DNA of 64,000 nt from assembly GCA_035513345.1 (NCBI GenBank), contig DATKCF010000002.1:28304-92303 (forward strand), read 5' to 3'. The notes below the pieces were generated by a model, which did no database searches, was not told where the DNA came from, and was given only the letters and a program-made list of their open reading frames with translations. Within the stretch, counting starts at the first letter, position 1. The number at the start of each line of letters is the position of its first letter. This stretch comes from DATKCF01 sp035513345 (GTDB taxonomy: Bacteria; Gemmatimonadota; Gemmatimonadetes; Longimicrobiales; RSA9). Made by a program: the position numbers and the translations under genes. Below, one piece after another: positions 8,982 through 18,294 of the stretch.

Positions 8982-10226
8982 TCAGATCCGGCCCTGCTCG
9001 GATGCCACTCGCTGCGCGACACCCAGAGCGATGAACGTGGCCAGCAGGAACGATCCGCCGTAGCTGATGAACGGCAGCGGGATGCCTGTGATCGGCATCA
9101 CACCCGCCGTCATCCCGACGTTCACCAGGATATGCGTGAACCAGGCGCCGAAGATACCGAACGCGACGATACCGGCAAAGGGGTCGGTCGTCCGCTCCGC
9201 CAGTCGCGCCAGCCTCCACAGAATCGCGCCGAACGTCGTAACCACCAGTGCGGCACCAATGAACCCCAGCTCCTCGCCGATCACCGCGAAGATGAAGTCC
9301 GTATGCTGCTCGGGCAGGAACGCGAGCCGTTTCTGCGAACCCTCGGTGAAGCCCTTGCCGAACAGACCGCCGCTGCCGATCGCGATCCTCGACTGGATCA
9401 ACTGGTATCCCCGGCCGCTCGGATCGATGTACGGATCCAGGAACACCGTGAACCGGGCCCGCTGATACGGCGCCAGCGAGTTCCACAACGGCAGCGCGAT
9501 CGTGCCCGCCGCAAGGTTCGCGACCACGATCAGCACGGACTCCCACAACCGGAGCCGGTAGAAGTACACGAACGCAATCAGCACGAACATGTAGATCGCG
9601 AACAGCTGGACATTGATCGACAGGAACAACGCCAGCAGCGGGCTCACCAGCAGGAACAGGATGCCGAGCGGGACGCCGCCCCAGAACAGCGTGGCCAGCA
9701 TCATGCCACCGAACACCATCGCCGTTCCGATGTCCGGCTGCGCCATCACGAGGAGCATGGGAACGGCCACGACGAGCAGCGGCTGCCATAGCGCCGTCAG
9801 TCTGCGCGGCGCTTCGCCCCAGCGCGACATCACGCGTGCGAGCATCAGGATCGTCGCGATGTTCGCGAACTGCGACGGCTGCACCCGGGCCGGCCCGATA
9901 CTCAGCCAGCTCTTCGTGCTCGCCGCCGTGCCCGCTCCGGTTCCGATGACCAGCGTGAGAACCAGCGCACCGACTCCGATCAGCCAGGCGATGGGTGCGA
10001 TCCACTCGAGCCACCTGACCTGAAGCCGCATGACGACGAAGAGCGCCACCAGGGAAATACCGAGCCACGCCAGCTGCATGCGCCAGGCACGCTCGACCAC
10101 CGAGTCCGACGTGTCGATCTGGCCGGCCGAGTAGATCATGGCCACGCCGAACAGCGACAGGCCAAGAACCAGCAGTAGCAGGACCGGGTCGCCGAACGTC
10201 GAACGCAGCTTTCGTATCAGTGACAT
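8982..10226 (-). CDS. rodA: Rod-shape SEDS glycosyltransferase RodA
   Basis: SEDS-family peptidoglycan polymerase of the elongasome, in the inner membrane. The 414 residues hold about ten hydrophobic helices, the family loop STKSWLSIGPARVQPSQFA near residue 125, and the late conserved segments EELGFIGAALV and FISYGGS, including the region around the catalytic Asp loop (MAQPDIGTAMV). RodA normally works with a class B PBP2 encoded beside it; here mreD is upstream and accD downstream, with no PBP gene between. The start is a plain ATG, 64 bases after mreD. Confidence 0.95.
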   Translation of the reverse strand: MSLIRKLRSTFGDPVLLLLVLGLSLFGVAMIYSAGQIDTSDSVVERAWRMQLAWLGISLVALFVVMRLQVRWLEWIAPIAWLIGVGALVLTLVIGTGAGTAASTKSWLSIGPARVQPSQFANIATILMLARVMSRWGEAPRRLTALWQPLLVVAVPMLLVMAQPDIGTAMVFGGMMLATLFWGGVPLGILFLLVSPLLALFLSINVQLFAIYMFVLIAFVYFYRLRLWESVLIVVANLAAGTIALPLWNSLAPYQRARFTVFLDPYIDPSGRGYQLIQSRIAIGSGGLFGKGFTEGSQKRLAFLPEQHTDFIFAVIGEELGFIGAALVVTTFGAILWRLARLAERTTDPFAGIVAFGIFGAWFTHILVNVGMTAGVMPITGIPLPFISYGGSFLLATFIALGVAQRVASEQGRI

Positions 10227-10290
10227 GCGTTGATCGGAGTCCTTCCGGATCCGCCTTGTTCCGGCTTGCGTGTCGCCGTCACCATCATCC

Positions 10291-10806
10291 TCATGCGTCC
10301 CTGCCCGCGATGATCCGGAACATGGTCAGCGCGACCGTGCCGGCCAGCGCGGACCACGCCGCTGCGATCGGCGCCGTCGTCACGAGCGGCAACCACAGTT
10401 GCTGATCCGGCGCGGGCCCCTGTCGCAGAACCGCGACAGCCGCGTCCGCCAGCCAGGTTCCGAGGAACAGGTAGAGCACGATGAAGAGCGGGCTCTCACC
10501 TTCGACCAGCTGCCGCGTCCACGTACCCGCCAGGCCGGCAAGTCCGAGGCCCAGCGAGCGTGCACCCAGGTTGCCAACGCCCATGGCGTCATCGATCAGG
10601 CCGATCGCGAGCGCGAGAACCGCTACCTTCACGGCCGTCGTGCGTCTGGCCGTCAGCAGCACGGCAACGGCAAGGAGGTCCGGCGCGACGCCACCCATGC
10701 CGAGCCCGGTGTGCAGCATCAGGTCGAGCAGCACGAGAAGTGCGACGAACACGCCGAAAGCAACCGGCCGCACTGCGGATCCGACCCCGGACGTCGCCCG
10801 CCTCAA
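10291..10806 (-). CDS. mreD: Rod shape-determining protein MreD
   Basis: Integral membrane partner of MreC. About 171 residues with five hydrophobic segments (for example FGVFVALLVLLDLMLH and VKVAVLALAIGLIDDAMGVG). It is assigned as MreD from its topology, the GxxxD-type LIDDAMG motif and its place after mreB-mreC. No ATG exists at the right place. The TTG at 10804-10806, 13 bases after the mreC stop, gives LRRATSGVG; a GTG at 10771-10773 is an alternative. The start is therefore uncertain. Confidence 0.8.
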   Translation of the reverse strand: MRRATSGVGSAVRPVAFGVFVALLVLLDLMLHTGLGMGGVAPDLLAVAVLLTARRTTAVKVAVLALAIGLIDDAMGVGNLGARSLGLGLAGLAGTWTRQLVEGESPLFIVLYLFLGTWLADAAVAVLRQGPAPDQQLWLPLVTTAPIAAAWSALAGTVALTMFRIIAGRDA

Positions 10807-10819
10807 TGGAAGTACCCGG

Positions 10820-11713
10820 CTACTGCGGCAGGCTGTCGGTCGGCACCGGCGGTGTCGGTTCCCGCGCCGCCGGCTCCAGCTCGAACGCCACAGACAGGTC
10901 GGTGCCGCCGCTTGTGGCCAGGCCGACAAGCACCTGGGCAGCCGCTTCCGGTCGCACCGACGGCCGGATCACGTAGCTTTTTCGCCAACCTGTGTCAGCG
11001 CTTTCGATGTTGGCGATCTCACCGATCGGTATGCCGCGCGGAAAAATCTCGCCCCGACCGGACGTGACGATGCGTGTGCCCGGCCGAACGTCGCTGTGGA
11101 ACGGGGCCCCCGCCATCAGCAGCAGATCCTCTTCGCGGAATCCGCCCCGCCTCGGCCCGATCAAGCCGTACACCCTGCCGTCCGCTGTCATTCCGCTCAC
11201 GCGGAAGTCCGGGTGTGTCCAGTCGATCGCCTGCGACGTGTGCGCGTACACTTCCCGCACGACGCCGACAAGGCCACCCACCGTGAACACCGGGCTGCCC
11301 ACGGCAACGCCTTCCTCCTCGCCGAGGTCCAGCAGGAACGTGCCTTCCGCGGCGTTCGCGCCCAGACGCAGCATCTGAGCGGGGCGGTACAGCCGGCCGG
11401 CACGTTCGCCGAGCCCGAGCAGTCCGCGAAGTCGCGCGTTCTCCTCCCCGAGAACTGCCTGCGCCGCGGCGACGGCCGCCAGCGAGTCCCGCTGCGCACG
11501 TACCACCACGAGGTCCTCCCGTTCCGATCGCCGTTCCGCGACCCAGCCGCGAACGGCAACGAACGGGCGCATCACCGTCGCGAACACGGATTCCCGGATC
11601 GGCCGGCTCCACGACGCCGGACCGAACAGCAGAAAAAAGGCGAACAGCAGTATGCCGATCGCCAGTGCCGTGTCGCGACGCCGCTTTCGCCGGGTTCCGC
11701 CGAAGTCCGGCAC
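10820..11713 (-). CDS. mreC: Rod shape-determining protein MreC
   Basis: Scaffold of the elongasome, spanning the inner membrane with a periplasmic beta domain. 297 residues: basic N-terminus, one transmembrane helix (about 15-33, ALAIGILLFAFFLLFGPAS), a coiled coil (about 60-95) and the MreC core with IDWTHPDFRVSGM and VTSGRGEIFPRGIPIG. The C-terminus is Pro-rich. It starts with GTG one base after the mreB stop, so the two are tightly coupled. Confidence 0.93.
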   Translation of the reverse strand: MPDFGGTRRKRRRDTALAIGILLFAFFLLFGPASWSRPIRESVFATVMRPFVAVRGWVAERRSEREDLVVVRAQRDSLAAVAAAQAVLGEENARLRGLLGLGERAGRLYRPAQMLRLGANAAEGTFLLDLGEEEGVAVGSPVFTVGGLVGVVREVYAHTSQAIDWTHPDFRVSGMTADGRVYGLIGPRRGGFREEDLLLMAGAPFHSDVRPGTRIVTSGRGEIFPRGIPIGEIANIESADTGWRKSYVIRPSVRPEAAAQVLVGLATSGGTDLSVAFELEPAAREPTPPVPTDSLPQ

Positions 11714-11714
11714 C

Positions 11715-12752
11715 TTACGAGTTCAGCACGCTTTGGAACCGCTCGAAGTCATCCAGGATGCGGCCCGCGCCACGGACCACACACGTGAGCGGCTCCTCGT
11801 CGACGTGGATCGGAAGGTTGGTCTCGTGCGTAAGGAGCGCGTCGAGGCCGCGGATCAGAGCGCCGCCGCCCGTCATCACGATGCCACGATCCACGATGTC
11901 CGAGGCCAGCTCCGGCGGCGTGATCTCGAGCGCGCGACGAACTGCGTCCACGATCTGCTGGATCGGCTCCTGGATGCACTCGCGGATCTCCTGCGAGTGT
12001 ACGCGCACGGTCTTCGGGATGCCGCTCACGAGATCGCGGCCCTTCACTTCCATCTCCCGCTCATCGCCTATGTTGAACGCTGAGCCGATCTGGATCTTGA
12101 TCGCTTCCGCCGTCGGCTCGCCGATCAGCAGATTGTAGTTCTTGCGCAGGAACGTCACAATCGCGAGATCGATCTCATCACCGCCCACGCGGATCGACGT
12201 GTCCGCCACAATGCCGTTCAGCGCGATCACCGCGATCTCCGTCGTGCCGCCGCCGATGTCGATCACCATGTTGCCCGTCGGCGTGTCCACAGGCAGCCCG
12301 ACACCGATCGCCGCCGCCATCGGCTCCGCCACCATGTAGACTTCCTTCGCACCCGCCGCGATCGCACTCGACCGGACCGCGCGCCGCTCCAGCTCCGTGA
12401 TCCCCGACGGCACGCCCACGATCACGCGCGGCCGGATCCGGAAGATCCGTTTGCTCGTCACCTGCTTCAGGAAGTGACGAAGCATGATCTCCGTCAGGTC
12501 GACGTCCGCTATCACGCCATCCTTCAACGGGCGTACCGCCATGATGCTGTCCGGCGTTCGACCCAGCATCCGCTTCGCTTCCAACCCGATTCCCTTCGGT
12601 CGGCCCGTCCCGCGTTCCAGGGCGACAACGCTCGGCTCGTTCATCACGATGCCTTCGCCCTTCACATACACGAGCGTGTTCGCCGTCCCCAGGTCGACCG
12701 CGATGTCGTTGTTGGGAAATAGCCCGGACTGGAAAAAACTCCGAAAACTCAT
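11715..12752 (-). CDS. mreB: Rod shape-determining actin MreB
   Basis: Actin-like filament that organises lateral wall growth. The ATG giving MSFRSFFQSGLF yields 345 residues, the usual length. Actin-family motifs are present: DLGTANTLVYVKG (phosphate 1), VIDIGGGTTEIAV (phosphate 2) and GIVMTGGGALIRG (adenosine). The N-terminal hydrophobic and aromatic stretch (FRSFFQSGLF) may bind membrane. A candidate promoter lies at 12846-12874, so mreBCD can be transcribed apart from the upstream dut gene. Confidence 0.97.
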   Translation of the reverse strand: MSFRSFFQSGLFPNNDIAVDLGTANTLVYVKGEGIVMNEPSVVALERGTGRPKGIGLEAKRMLGRTPDSIMAVRPLKDGVIADVDLTEIMLRHFLKQVTSKRIFRIRPRVIVGVPSGITELERRAVRSSAIAAGAKEVYMVAEPMAAAIGVGLPVDTPTGNMVIDIGGGTTEIAVIALNGIVADTSIRVGGDEIDLAIVTFLRKNYNLLIGEPTAEAIKIQIGSAFNIGDEREMEVKGRDLVSGIPKTVRVHSQEIRECIQEPIQQIVDAVRRALEITPPELASDIVDRGIVMTGGGALIRGLDALLTHETNLPIHVDEEPLTCVVRGAGRILDDFERFQSVLNS

Positions 12753-12845
12753 ATACCCCGGTACCCGGGCCCCTCGAGCGCCCGGCGTCTGGATTCCGTT
12801 CCGCCGGCGTATCCCACTGCGGGATCTGATTTTCCGACCCTCGGA

Positions 12846-12874
12846 ATAGTAACGGCGCCACTTTGGGGCAGCAA
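12846..12874 (-). promoter_or_regulatory. Candidate sigma70 promoter for mreB
   Basis: On the minus strand, TTGCTG is followed by a 17-base spacer and TACTAT (4 of 6 to TATAAT), about 95 bases upstream of the mreB start in the 164-base dut-mreB gap. The -35 is only half consensus. The rest of the gap holds no other clear element apart from a restriction-site-like palindrome near 12770. Confidence 0.5.
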
Positions 12875-12916
12875 CAAGCCCCTGCACGCAAGTTTCGGCC
12901 TCGAGGCGCCGGAATT

Positions 12917-13366
12917 TCAGCGTCCGGTGCTGCCGAAGCCTCCCTCGCCTCGTTCGCTTGGCGGCAGCGTCGTCTGCGCCTGCCACTCGATCCGGCTCAC
13001 GCGGGCCACCAGCAGCTGCGCGATCCGCTCTCCGTGCTCGATGTGCTGGACACCGCTGTCGAAGTTGATCAGCGGGATCCGGATCTCGCCGCGATAGTCG
13101 CTGTCGATCGTGCACGGCGTGTTGATTATGCTGACGCCGCGATGGAGAGCCAGGCCCGAACGCGGCCGGATCTGCGCCTCGGTCCCCTGCGGCAGTGCGA
13201 TGGCGAGGCCTGTCGGCACCAGGTGGCGGCCCATCGGCTCGAGATCGAATGCCGGGCCCGCATTGCGGAGGTCGACCGCGGCGGAGCCCTCCGTACCGTA
13301 GGCGGGCAGCGGCCAGTCGGCCGGGTAGTCCGACAGTCGCTGCACCATCACGCGGATCGTGTCCAT
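12917..13366 (-). CDS. dut: dUTP diphosphatase
   Basis: Hydrolyses dUTP to dUMP, keeping uracil out of DNA and feeding dTMP synthesis. 149 residues with the five trimeric dUTPase motifs: GSAAVDLR, PRSGLAL, NTPCTIDSDYRGEI (catalytic Asp), GERIAQLL and the C-terminal arm RGEGGFGSTGR. Starts with ATG 18 bases after the ald stop. Confidence 0.96.
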   Translation of the reverse strand: MDTIRVMVQRLSDYPADWPLPAYGTEGSAAVDLRNAGPAFDLEPMGRHLVPTGLAIALPQGTEAQIRPRSGLALHRGVSIINTPCTIDSDYRGEIRIPLINFDSGVQHIEHGERIAQLLVARVSRIEWQAQTTLPPSERGEGGFGSTGR

Positions 13367-13384
13367 CGCGGTAACTCCGCCGGC

Positions 13385-14506
13385 CTAGAGGATCTCGCCG
13401 AGCGAGACGCACTCCAGACCGAACGCTTCGGCTACACCTGGATACGTGATCCTGCCACTGACAACGTTCAGCCCGAGAGCGAGCGCCGGGTCCGCCCGGC
13501 AGGCGACCTTCCAGGTCGCGTTCGCGAGCTTGAGCGCGTACGGGAACGTCGCGTTGGTCAGGGCGAGTGTGGATGTGCGCGACACGGCGCCCGGCATGTT
13601 CGCGACGCCGTAGTGGATCACACCGTCGACCACGTAGATCGGATCGTCGTGCGTCGTGGCCCGTATCGTTTCGACGCAACCGCCCTGGTCGACGGCAACG
13701 TCAACGATGACCGAGCCCGGCTGCATCCGCTTCAGGTCCTCGCGCCGGATCAGGTTCGGTGCCTTGGCGCCCGGCAGCAGGACCGCGCCGATCACGATGT
13801 CCGCCTTTGCGATCTGCTCCAGAATGTTGACCCGGTTCGAGTACAGCGGCACCACGTTCGCCGGCATGACGTCGGCCAGGTAGCGCAGGCGGTTGAGCGA
13901 CAGGTCGAGGATCACGACCCGCGCACCAAGACCCGCCGCCATTCTCGCCGCGTTCGTGCCCACGATGCCGCCGCCCAGCACGACCACGGTGGCCGGCTCC
14001 ACGCCGGGAACACCGCCCACGAGGATGCCGCGGCCACCGAAGAACTTCTCCAGGTACTTGGCTCCCTCCTGCACCGCCATCCGCCCGGCCACCTCGGACA
14101 TCGGTGTGAGCAGCGGCAGCTCGCCGTTCGGCAGCTGAACCGTTTCGTACGCAACCGCAATGCAGCCCGACGCCATTACCGCACGCGTCAGTGATTCCGA
14201 CGCAGCGAAATGGAAGTACGTGAAAACGACCTGCCCCTCGCGCAGCATCGGCCATTCCGGCTCGATCGGCTCCTTCACCTTCATGATCATGGCGGCCCGC
14301 GACCAGACCTCCGCCCCTTCAGCAACGATCTCCGCACCGACCTCCCGGTACGTGACGTCCTCGAAGCCGGCGCCCACGCCTGCGCCGGCCTCCACCAGCA
14401 CCGCATGCCCCGCATGGACCAGGGCCTCCGCTCCGCCCGGTACGAGAGCCACGCGGTTCTCGTTCGACTTGATTTCCTTCGGAACGCCGATGATCATCAT
14501 GCCCAT
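13385..14506 (-). CDS. ald: Alanine dehydrogenase
   Basis: NAD-dependent interconversion of L-alanine with pyruvate and ammonia. 373 residues, the family length. The N-terminal IGVPKEIKSNENRVALVP contains the substrate-binding Arg and the nearby Lys. The Rossmann fingerprint is VVLGGGIVGTNAARMAAGLG, and a conserved dinucleotide-domain His is in ITYPG-linked C-terminal sequence. It lies between the M16 peptidase and dut genes in the pnp operon, with 18-base spacers; no regulatory link is evident. Confidence 0.94.
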   Translation of the reverse strand: MGMMIIGVPKEIKSNENRVALVPGGAEALVHAGHAVLVEAGAGVGAGFEDVTYREVGAEIVAEGAEVWSRAAMIMKVKEPIEPEWPMLREGQVVFTYFHFAASESLTRAVMASGCIAVAYETVQLPNGELPLLTPMSEVAGRMAVQEGAKYLEKFFGGRGILVGGVPGVEPATVVVLGGGIVGTNAARMAAGLGARVVILDLSLNRLRYLADVMPANVVPLYSNRVNILEQIAKADIVIGAVLLPGAKAPNLIRREDLKRMQPGSVIVDVAVDQGGCVETIRATTHDDPIYVVDGVIHYGVANMPGAVSRTSTLALTNATFPYALKLANATWKVACRADPALALGLNVVSGRITYPGVAEAFGLECVSLGEIL

Positions 14507-14524
14507 TCGGTCAGGGTTGTCATA

Positions 14525-15757
14525 TCACGCCGCGGGCCCCAGCCGCGTCACAGTCTGCCGCTCCGGACGCATGTATTCGGCGGCCAGTGAGGCCACGTCC
14601 TCCAGCGTCACCGCGTCCACTTTCTCGATCACCTGCTCCACCGTGCGGAACGGTTCGTCATAGAGTTCCGTCCCGGCCAGCCGGTGCAGGCGAGCGCCTG
14701 TGCTTTCCAGCGACAGTGCGATCTGTCCCTTCACCTGCCCCTTCACATCGTCCAGTTCGTCCGGCGCCAGGCCCTCGGTTGCAAGCCGGGCCAGCTCCGT
14801 CTCGACTTCTGCCTGTGCGCGGTCAGCCGACTCCGGGCGAGTGCCCACGTACACACCCGCCATTCCGCCCGACTGGTAGAACGACTGGAACGAGAACACC
14901 GAATAAGCCAGGCCCAGCTCCTCGCGGATCCGCTGGAACAGCCGGCTGCTCATGCCGCCGCCGAGCGCGGCGGACAGCAGGACGAACGCATACCGCCTCG
15001 GGTCCGCGTGTTCGAACGTGCGGGTCCCCACCACGATGTGTGTTTGCGCGCTGTCGCGCGGGACGGTGGTCCTCACCGGCTCGTGCGTTGGCGCCATCGG
15101 CGGGCCGCCATTGCGGCCGCCCCTGCCGGCCGGCGCGAACAGGTTGGCCACACGGTCCACGAACCAGCCGTGATCCACGTTGCCGACCGCGGCCAGGACC
15201 ATGTTTTCTCTGCGGTAACTCGCGGTGTGACGCCGCTTCAGCGCCTCAACCGTGACGCCACCCACCGTGTCGCGCGTGCCGAGCACGCTGTAGCCGTACG
15301 GATGGCCCCGCCACAGGTGGTCGGAGTGAAGCTCGAACACGAGGTCATCGGGGGTGTCCTCGACCGTCGCAATCTCCTCGAGCACGACCTCCCGCTCGAG
15401 TTCGAGATCCTCCAGCCGCAGGGCCGGGTGAACCACGAGGTCGGACAGCACGTCCAGCGCCAGGTCGCCGAACTCGTCGAGCACCCGGGCCTGGAAGCTC
15501 GTGTGCTCGCGCGTCGTGTACGCGTCCAGAGCGCCGCCGACCCGCTCGATCGCCAGCGCTATGTCGCGGGCCGACCGCCGACCCGTGCCCTTGAAGACCA
15601 TGTGCTCGAGGAGATGGCTGATCCCCATCTCCGCCGGCTGTTCGTTCACCGACCCCGACCGGACCCAGACCCCCGCCGATACCGAGTGGACGCCCGGAAT
15701 CCGTTCCGTCAGCGCGACCAGACCATCAAGTTCGGTCCGCTCGAAGCGATCCGTCAC
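14525..15757 (-). CDS. M16-family zinc peptidase (processing-peptidase-like)
   Basis: Predicted zinc metallopeptidase of the insulinase/mitochondrial processing peptidase family, about 410 residues. The inverted zinc motif HLLEH lies near residue 50, and the distal Glu is in LEREVVLEEIATVEDTP. The C-terminal half has the second M16 lobe (GGGMSSRLFQRIREELGLAYSV). The GTG start overlaps the pnp stop by four bases; a longer frame would run into pnp. Homologues are commonly found directly after pnp (the YmxG/PqqL-like arrangement). No signal peptide, so it is probably cytosolic. Confidence 0.9.
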   Translation of the reverse strand: MTDRFERTELDGLVALTERIPGVHSVSAGVWVRSGSVNEQPAEMGISHLLEHMVFKGTGRRSARDIALAIERVGGALDAYTTREHTSFQARVLDEFGDLALDVLSDLVVHPALRLEDLELEREVVLEEIATVEDTPDDLVFELHSDHLWRGHPYGYSVLGTRDTVGGVTVEALKRRHTASYRRENMVLAAVGNVDHGWFVDRVANLFAPAGRGGRNGGPPMAPTHEPVRTTVPRDSAQTHIVVGTRTFEHADPRRYAFVLLSAALGGGMSSRLFQRIREELGLAYSVFSFQSFYQSGGMAGVYVGTRPESADRAQAEVETELARLATEGLAPDELDDVKGQVKGQIALSLESTGARLHRLAGTELYDEPFRTVEQVIEKVDAVTLEDVASLAAEYMRPERQTVTRLGPAA

Positions 15758-17853
15758 TCCCCGCCCGCCGTACCTTCCTCGGTGAGGAGCGCTTTCCGCG
15801 ACAGGCGAAGACGGCCCTTGTCGTCGATCGAGATCAGCTTCACGCGCGTGACGTCGCCCTTCTTGACCACGTCCTCGGTCCGCTCCGTCCGGCCGTTCGC
15901 CAGCTCGGAAATGTGGCACAGCGCCTCGACGCCCGGAATGATCTCGATGAACGCGCCGAACGATGTCGTCGACTTCACGACACCCTCGTAGACAGTGCCG
16001 ATCTCGGGCTCCTGCGTCATCTCCATGATCCGCTGCCTCGCTCGCTCGCCGCCCTCGCCCGACACGCTCGCGATCTTCACGATGCCCGAATCCTCGATGT
16101 TGATCTGCGCGCCCGTGTCCTCCTGGATCGCTCGGATCGTCTTGCCCTTCGGACCGATGATGTCACCGATCTTCTCCGGGTTGATCTGGATCGTGATGAT
16201 CCGCGGCGCCCACTTCGCCAGCTCGGCGCGATGCGTCGGCATGGCTTCGTCCATCCTGTCCAGGATGTGAAGCCGGCCGCGATGCGCCCGTTCGAGCGCG
16301 TCGCGCATCAATTGAACACTCAGACCCTCGCTCTTGATGTCCATCTGGATCGACGTTACGCCCTTGCGCGTGCCGGCGACCTTGAAGTCCATGTCGCCCA
16401 ACGCGTCCTCGACTCCCAGGATATCCGTCAGGATCGCGACCTTCTCGCCTTCCTTGATCAGACCCATCGCAACGCCCGCGATCGACGCCCGGATCGGAAC
16501 ACCCGCATCCCTCAGCGCCAGTGATGCCGCGCACACCGACGCCATCGACGACGAGCCGTTCGACTCGAGCACTTCGGACACGATCCGGATCGTGTACGGG
16601 AAATCGTCGTATGGCGGCAGCAACGGCTGAATCGCCCGCTCCGCCAGCGCGCCGTGACCCTGCTCGCGGCGCGACGTGCCACGCAACGGCTTCGCCTCGC
16701 CCGTCGAGAACGGCGGAAAATTGTAGTGCAGCATGAACGACTTCGTCGTCTCGCCCTGCACGTCGATCGAGTCGATCCGCTGCTCGTCCTGCTCCGTGCC
16801 CAGCGTCACCACGCCCAGTGCCTGCGTCTGCCCGCGCGTGAACAGACTCGAGCCGTGCGTCCGCGGCAGCAGCGATGTCTCGCACGTGATCGGCCGGATC
16901 TCGTCCAGCCCGCGGCCGTCCGAGCGGACCGACTTCTCAAGGATCATTCGCCGCATGGCTGACTTTTCACCCTCGAACAGCAGCTCGCGGATCTGGCCTT
17001 CCTGGTCCTCGAAGTCGTCCGCCAGTGACTCCATGACCTCCTGCCTCAACTCGCTGAGCGCTGCGCCCCGCTCCGCCTTGTCACCAATCGCCATGATCGT
17101 CTCGATACGGTCGCCGATCACATCGACCACTCGCGTACGAAGCTCCGCCGTCGCCGAAACAGGCGTCCACTCCATCTCCGGCTGCTGCAGCCCCTCGATC
17201 AGCTCACGCTCCAGGCCGATCAGTTCCTTGATCCCCGCGTGCGCAACCTCCAGCGCCGCCACCACGTCGTCCTCGGAGATCTCGACCGCGCCGCCTTCCA
17301 CCATCTGGATCGCGTTCTCCGTCCCCGCAACCACGAAGTCGACGTCGCTGAACTCCAGCTGCTGGAACGTCGGGTTCAGGATCCACGCACCCTGAATCCG
17401 CCCCACACGAACCGCCGCGATCGGCGTCCGGAACGGAATCTTCGACATGACCAGCGATGCCGACGCGCCGACCACTGCCAGCACGTCCGCATCGTTCTCC
17501 TGGTCCGCCGAAAGCACGTGAATCATCACCTGTGTCTCGTGCATGAACCCGTCAGGAAACAGCGGGCGAAGCGGCCGGTCGATCATCCTCGCCGACAGCA
17601 CTTCCTGTTCACCCGGCCGACCTTCCCTCTTGAAGAAGCCGCCCGGGATCTTGCCCGCCGCGTACGTCCGCTCCCGGTACTCGACCGTCAACGGAAAGAA
17701 CGGCAGTCGGGTGGGCCGGTCCTGCGCTGTCACCGTGCACAGCAGTACCGTCTCGCCGTATTGAATCAGGCACGCGCCGTGCGCCTGCCTCGCCATCCGG
17801 CCCGTCTCCAGGATCAGCTTCCGACCCGCGAATGTTCGTTCGATTCTCTTCAT
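15754..17853 (-). CDS. pnp: Polynucleotide phosphorylase
   Basis: 3'-5' phosphorolytic exoribonuclease of the RNA degradosome. 699 residues: two RNase PH domains separated by the helical linker (about 210-320), a KH domain with GDIIGPKGKTIRAIQE, and a C-terminal S1 domain (YEGVVKSTTSFGAFIEI). Catalytic-region motifs GGFFKREGRPGEQE and GDMDFKVAGT are intact. As in E. coli, it lies after rpsO with a structured spacer between. Confidence 0.97.
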   Translation of the reverse strand: MKRIERTFAGRKLILETGRMARQAHGACLIQYGETVLLCTVTAQDRPTRLPFFPLTVEYRERTYAAGKIPGGFFKREGRPGEQEVLSARMIDRPLRPLFPDGFMHETQVMIHVLSADQENDADVLAVVGASASLVMSKIPFRTPIAAVRVGRIQGAWILNPTFQQLEFSDVDFVVAGTENAIQMVEGGAVEISEDDVVAALEVAHAGIKELIGLERELIEGLQQPEMEWTPVSATAELRTRVVDVIGDRIETIMAIGDKAERGAALSELRQEVMESLADDFEDQEGQIRELLFEGEKSAMRRMILEKSVRSDGRGLDEIRPITCETSLLPRTHGSSLFTRGQTQALGVVTLGTEQDEQRIDSIDVQGETTKSFMLHYNFPPFSTGEAKPLRGTSRREQGHGALAERAIQPLLPPYDDFPYTIRIVSEVLESNGSSSMASVCAASLALRDAGVPIRASIAGVAMGLIKEGEKVAILTDILGVEDALGDMDFKVAGTRKGVTSIQMDIKSEGLSVQLMRDALERAHRGRLHILDRMDEAMPTHRAELAKWAPRIITIQINPEKIGDIIGPKGKTIRAIQEDTGAQINIEDSGIVKIASVSGEGGERARQRIMEMTQEPEIGTVYEGVVKSTTSFGAFIEIIPGVEALCHISELANGRTERTEDVVKKGDVTRVKLISIDDKGRLRLSRKALLTEEGTAGGE

Positions 17854-17919
17854 TGTCTTCTCGCTTTGTGTCTCGCGCGCTCACCAGCCCGGCTCACGCA
17901 TCGTCTACCTGTAAACGGC

Positions 17920-17953
17920 CGCAGCGCCCCGCTCGACTCGAGCGTGCGCTGCG
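17920..17953 (-). promoter_or_regulatory. Hairpin in the rpsO-pnp spacer
   Basis: A two-part stem in the 139-base spacer: a 7-bp outer stem (17920-17926 with 17947-17953) and a 6-bp inner stem (17930-17935 with 17939-17944) with a 3-base loop. No U-tract follows. In E. coli this spacer carries a partial terminator and an RNase III cleavage site that controls pnp; a similar role here is inferred only from position. Confidence 0.5.
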
Positions 17954-17992
17954 ACACGGATTGATCCTTCCGAACGGCCGCCGCCACTGCCA

Positions 17993-18253
17993 TCAATGGC
18001 GCAATCCGAGATCTTCGATCAGCTGGCGGTACCGGTCCAGGTCGGTTCGCTTGAGGTATTCCAGCAGACGACGCCGCTTGCCTACCATCCGCAGCAGACC
18101 GCGACGGCTGTGGTGATCCTTCTTGTGTGTCCGGAAATGGTCGGTGAGCTCGTTGATCCGCTGCGTCAGCAACGCCACCTGCACGGCCGGACTGCCACGA
18201 TCGGTCTCGTGCAGCCGGTACTTCTGTATGATCGGTTCCTTTTCGATCGCCAC
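17993..18253 (-). CDS. rpsO: 30S ribosomal protein S15
   Basis: Primary 16S-binding protein of the small subunit. The GTG start is preceded by a strong ribosome-binding site, GAGGAGG, with 8 bases of spacing, and gives 86 residues beginning VAIEKEPIIQKYRLHETD; a longer frame to 18322 is unlikely. Core signatures HETDRGSPAVQVALLT, THKKDHHSRRGLL and the C-terminal GLRH are all present. A promoter and a leader hairpin lie upstream in the ribF-rpsO gap. Confidence 0.96.
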   Translation of the reverse strand: MAIEKEPIIQKYRLHETDRGSPAVQVALLTQRINELTDHFRTHKKDHHSRRGLLRMVGKRRRLLEYLKRTDLDRYRQLIEDLGLRH

Positions 18254-18294
18254 CTGGGCAGCCTCCTCGAGAGTCAATTGCTGGTCGGGAAGCG

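Noticed and set aside
8941..10068. N-terminal extension of accD through rodA
   Set aside because: The same-strand frame stays open by chance; AccD homologues begin at MAWFKKP, and RodA occupies the region with a full set of helices.
12766..12776. GGTACCCGGG-type palindrome upstream of mreB
   Set aside because: Short palindromes are common in GC-rich DNA and no matching stem or repeat supports a function.
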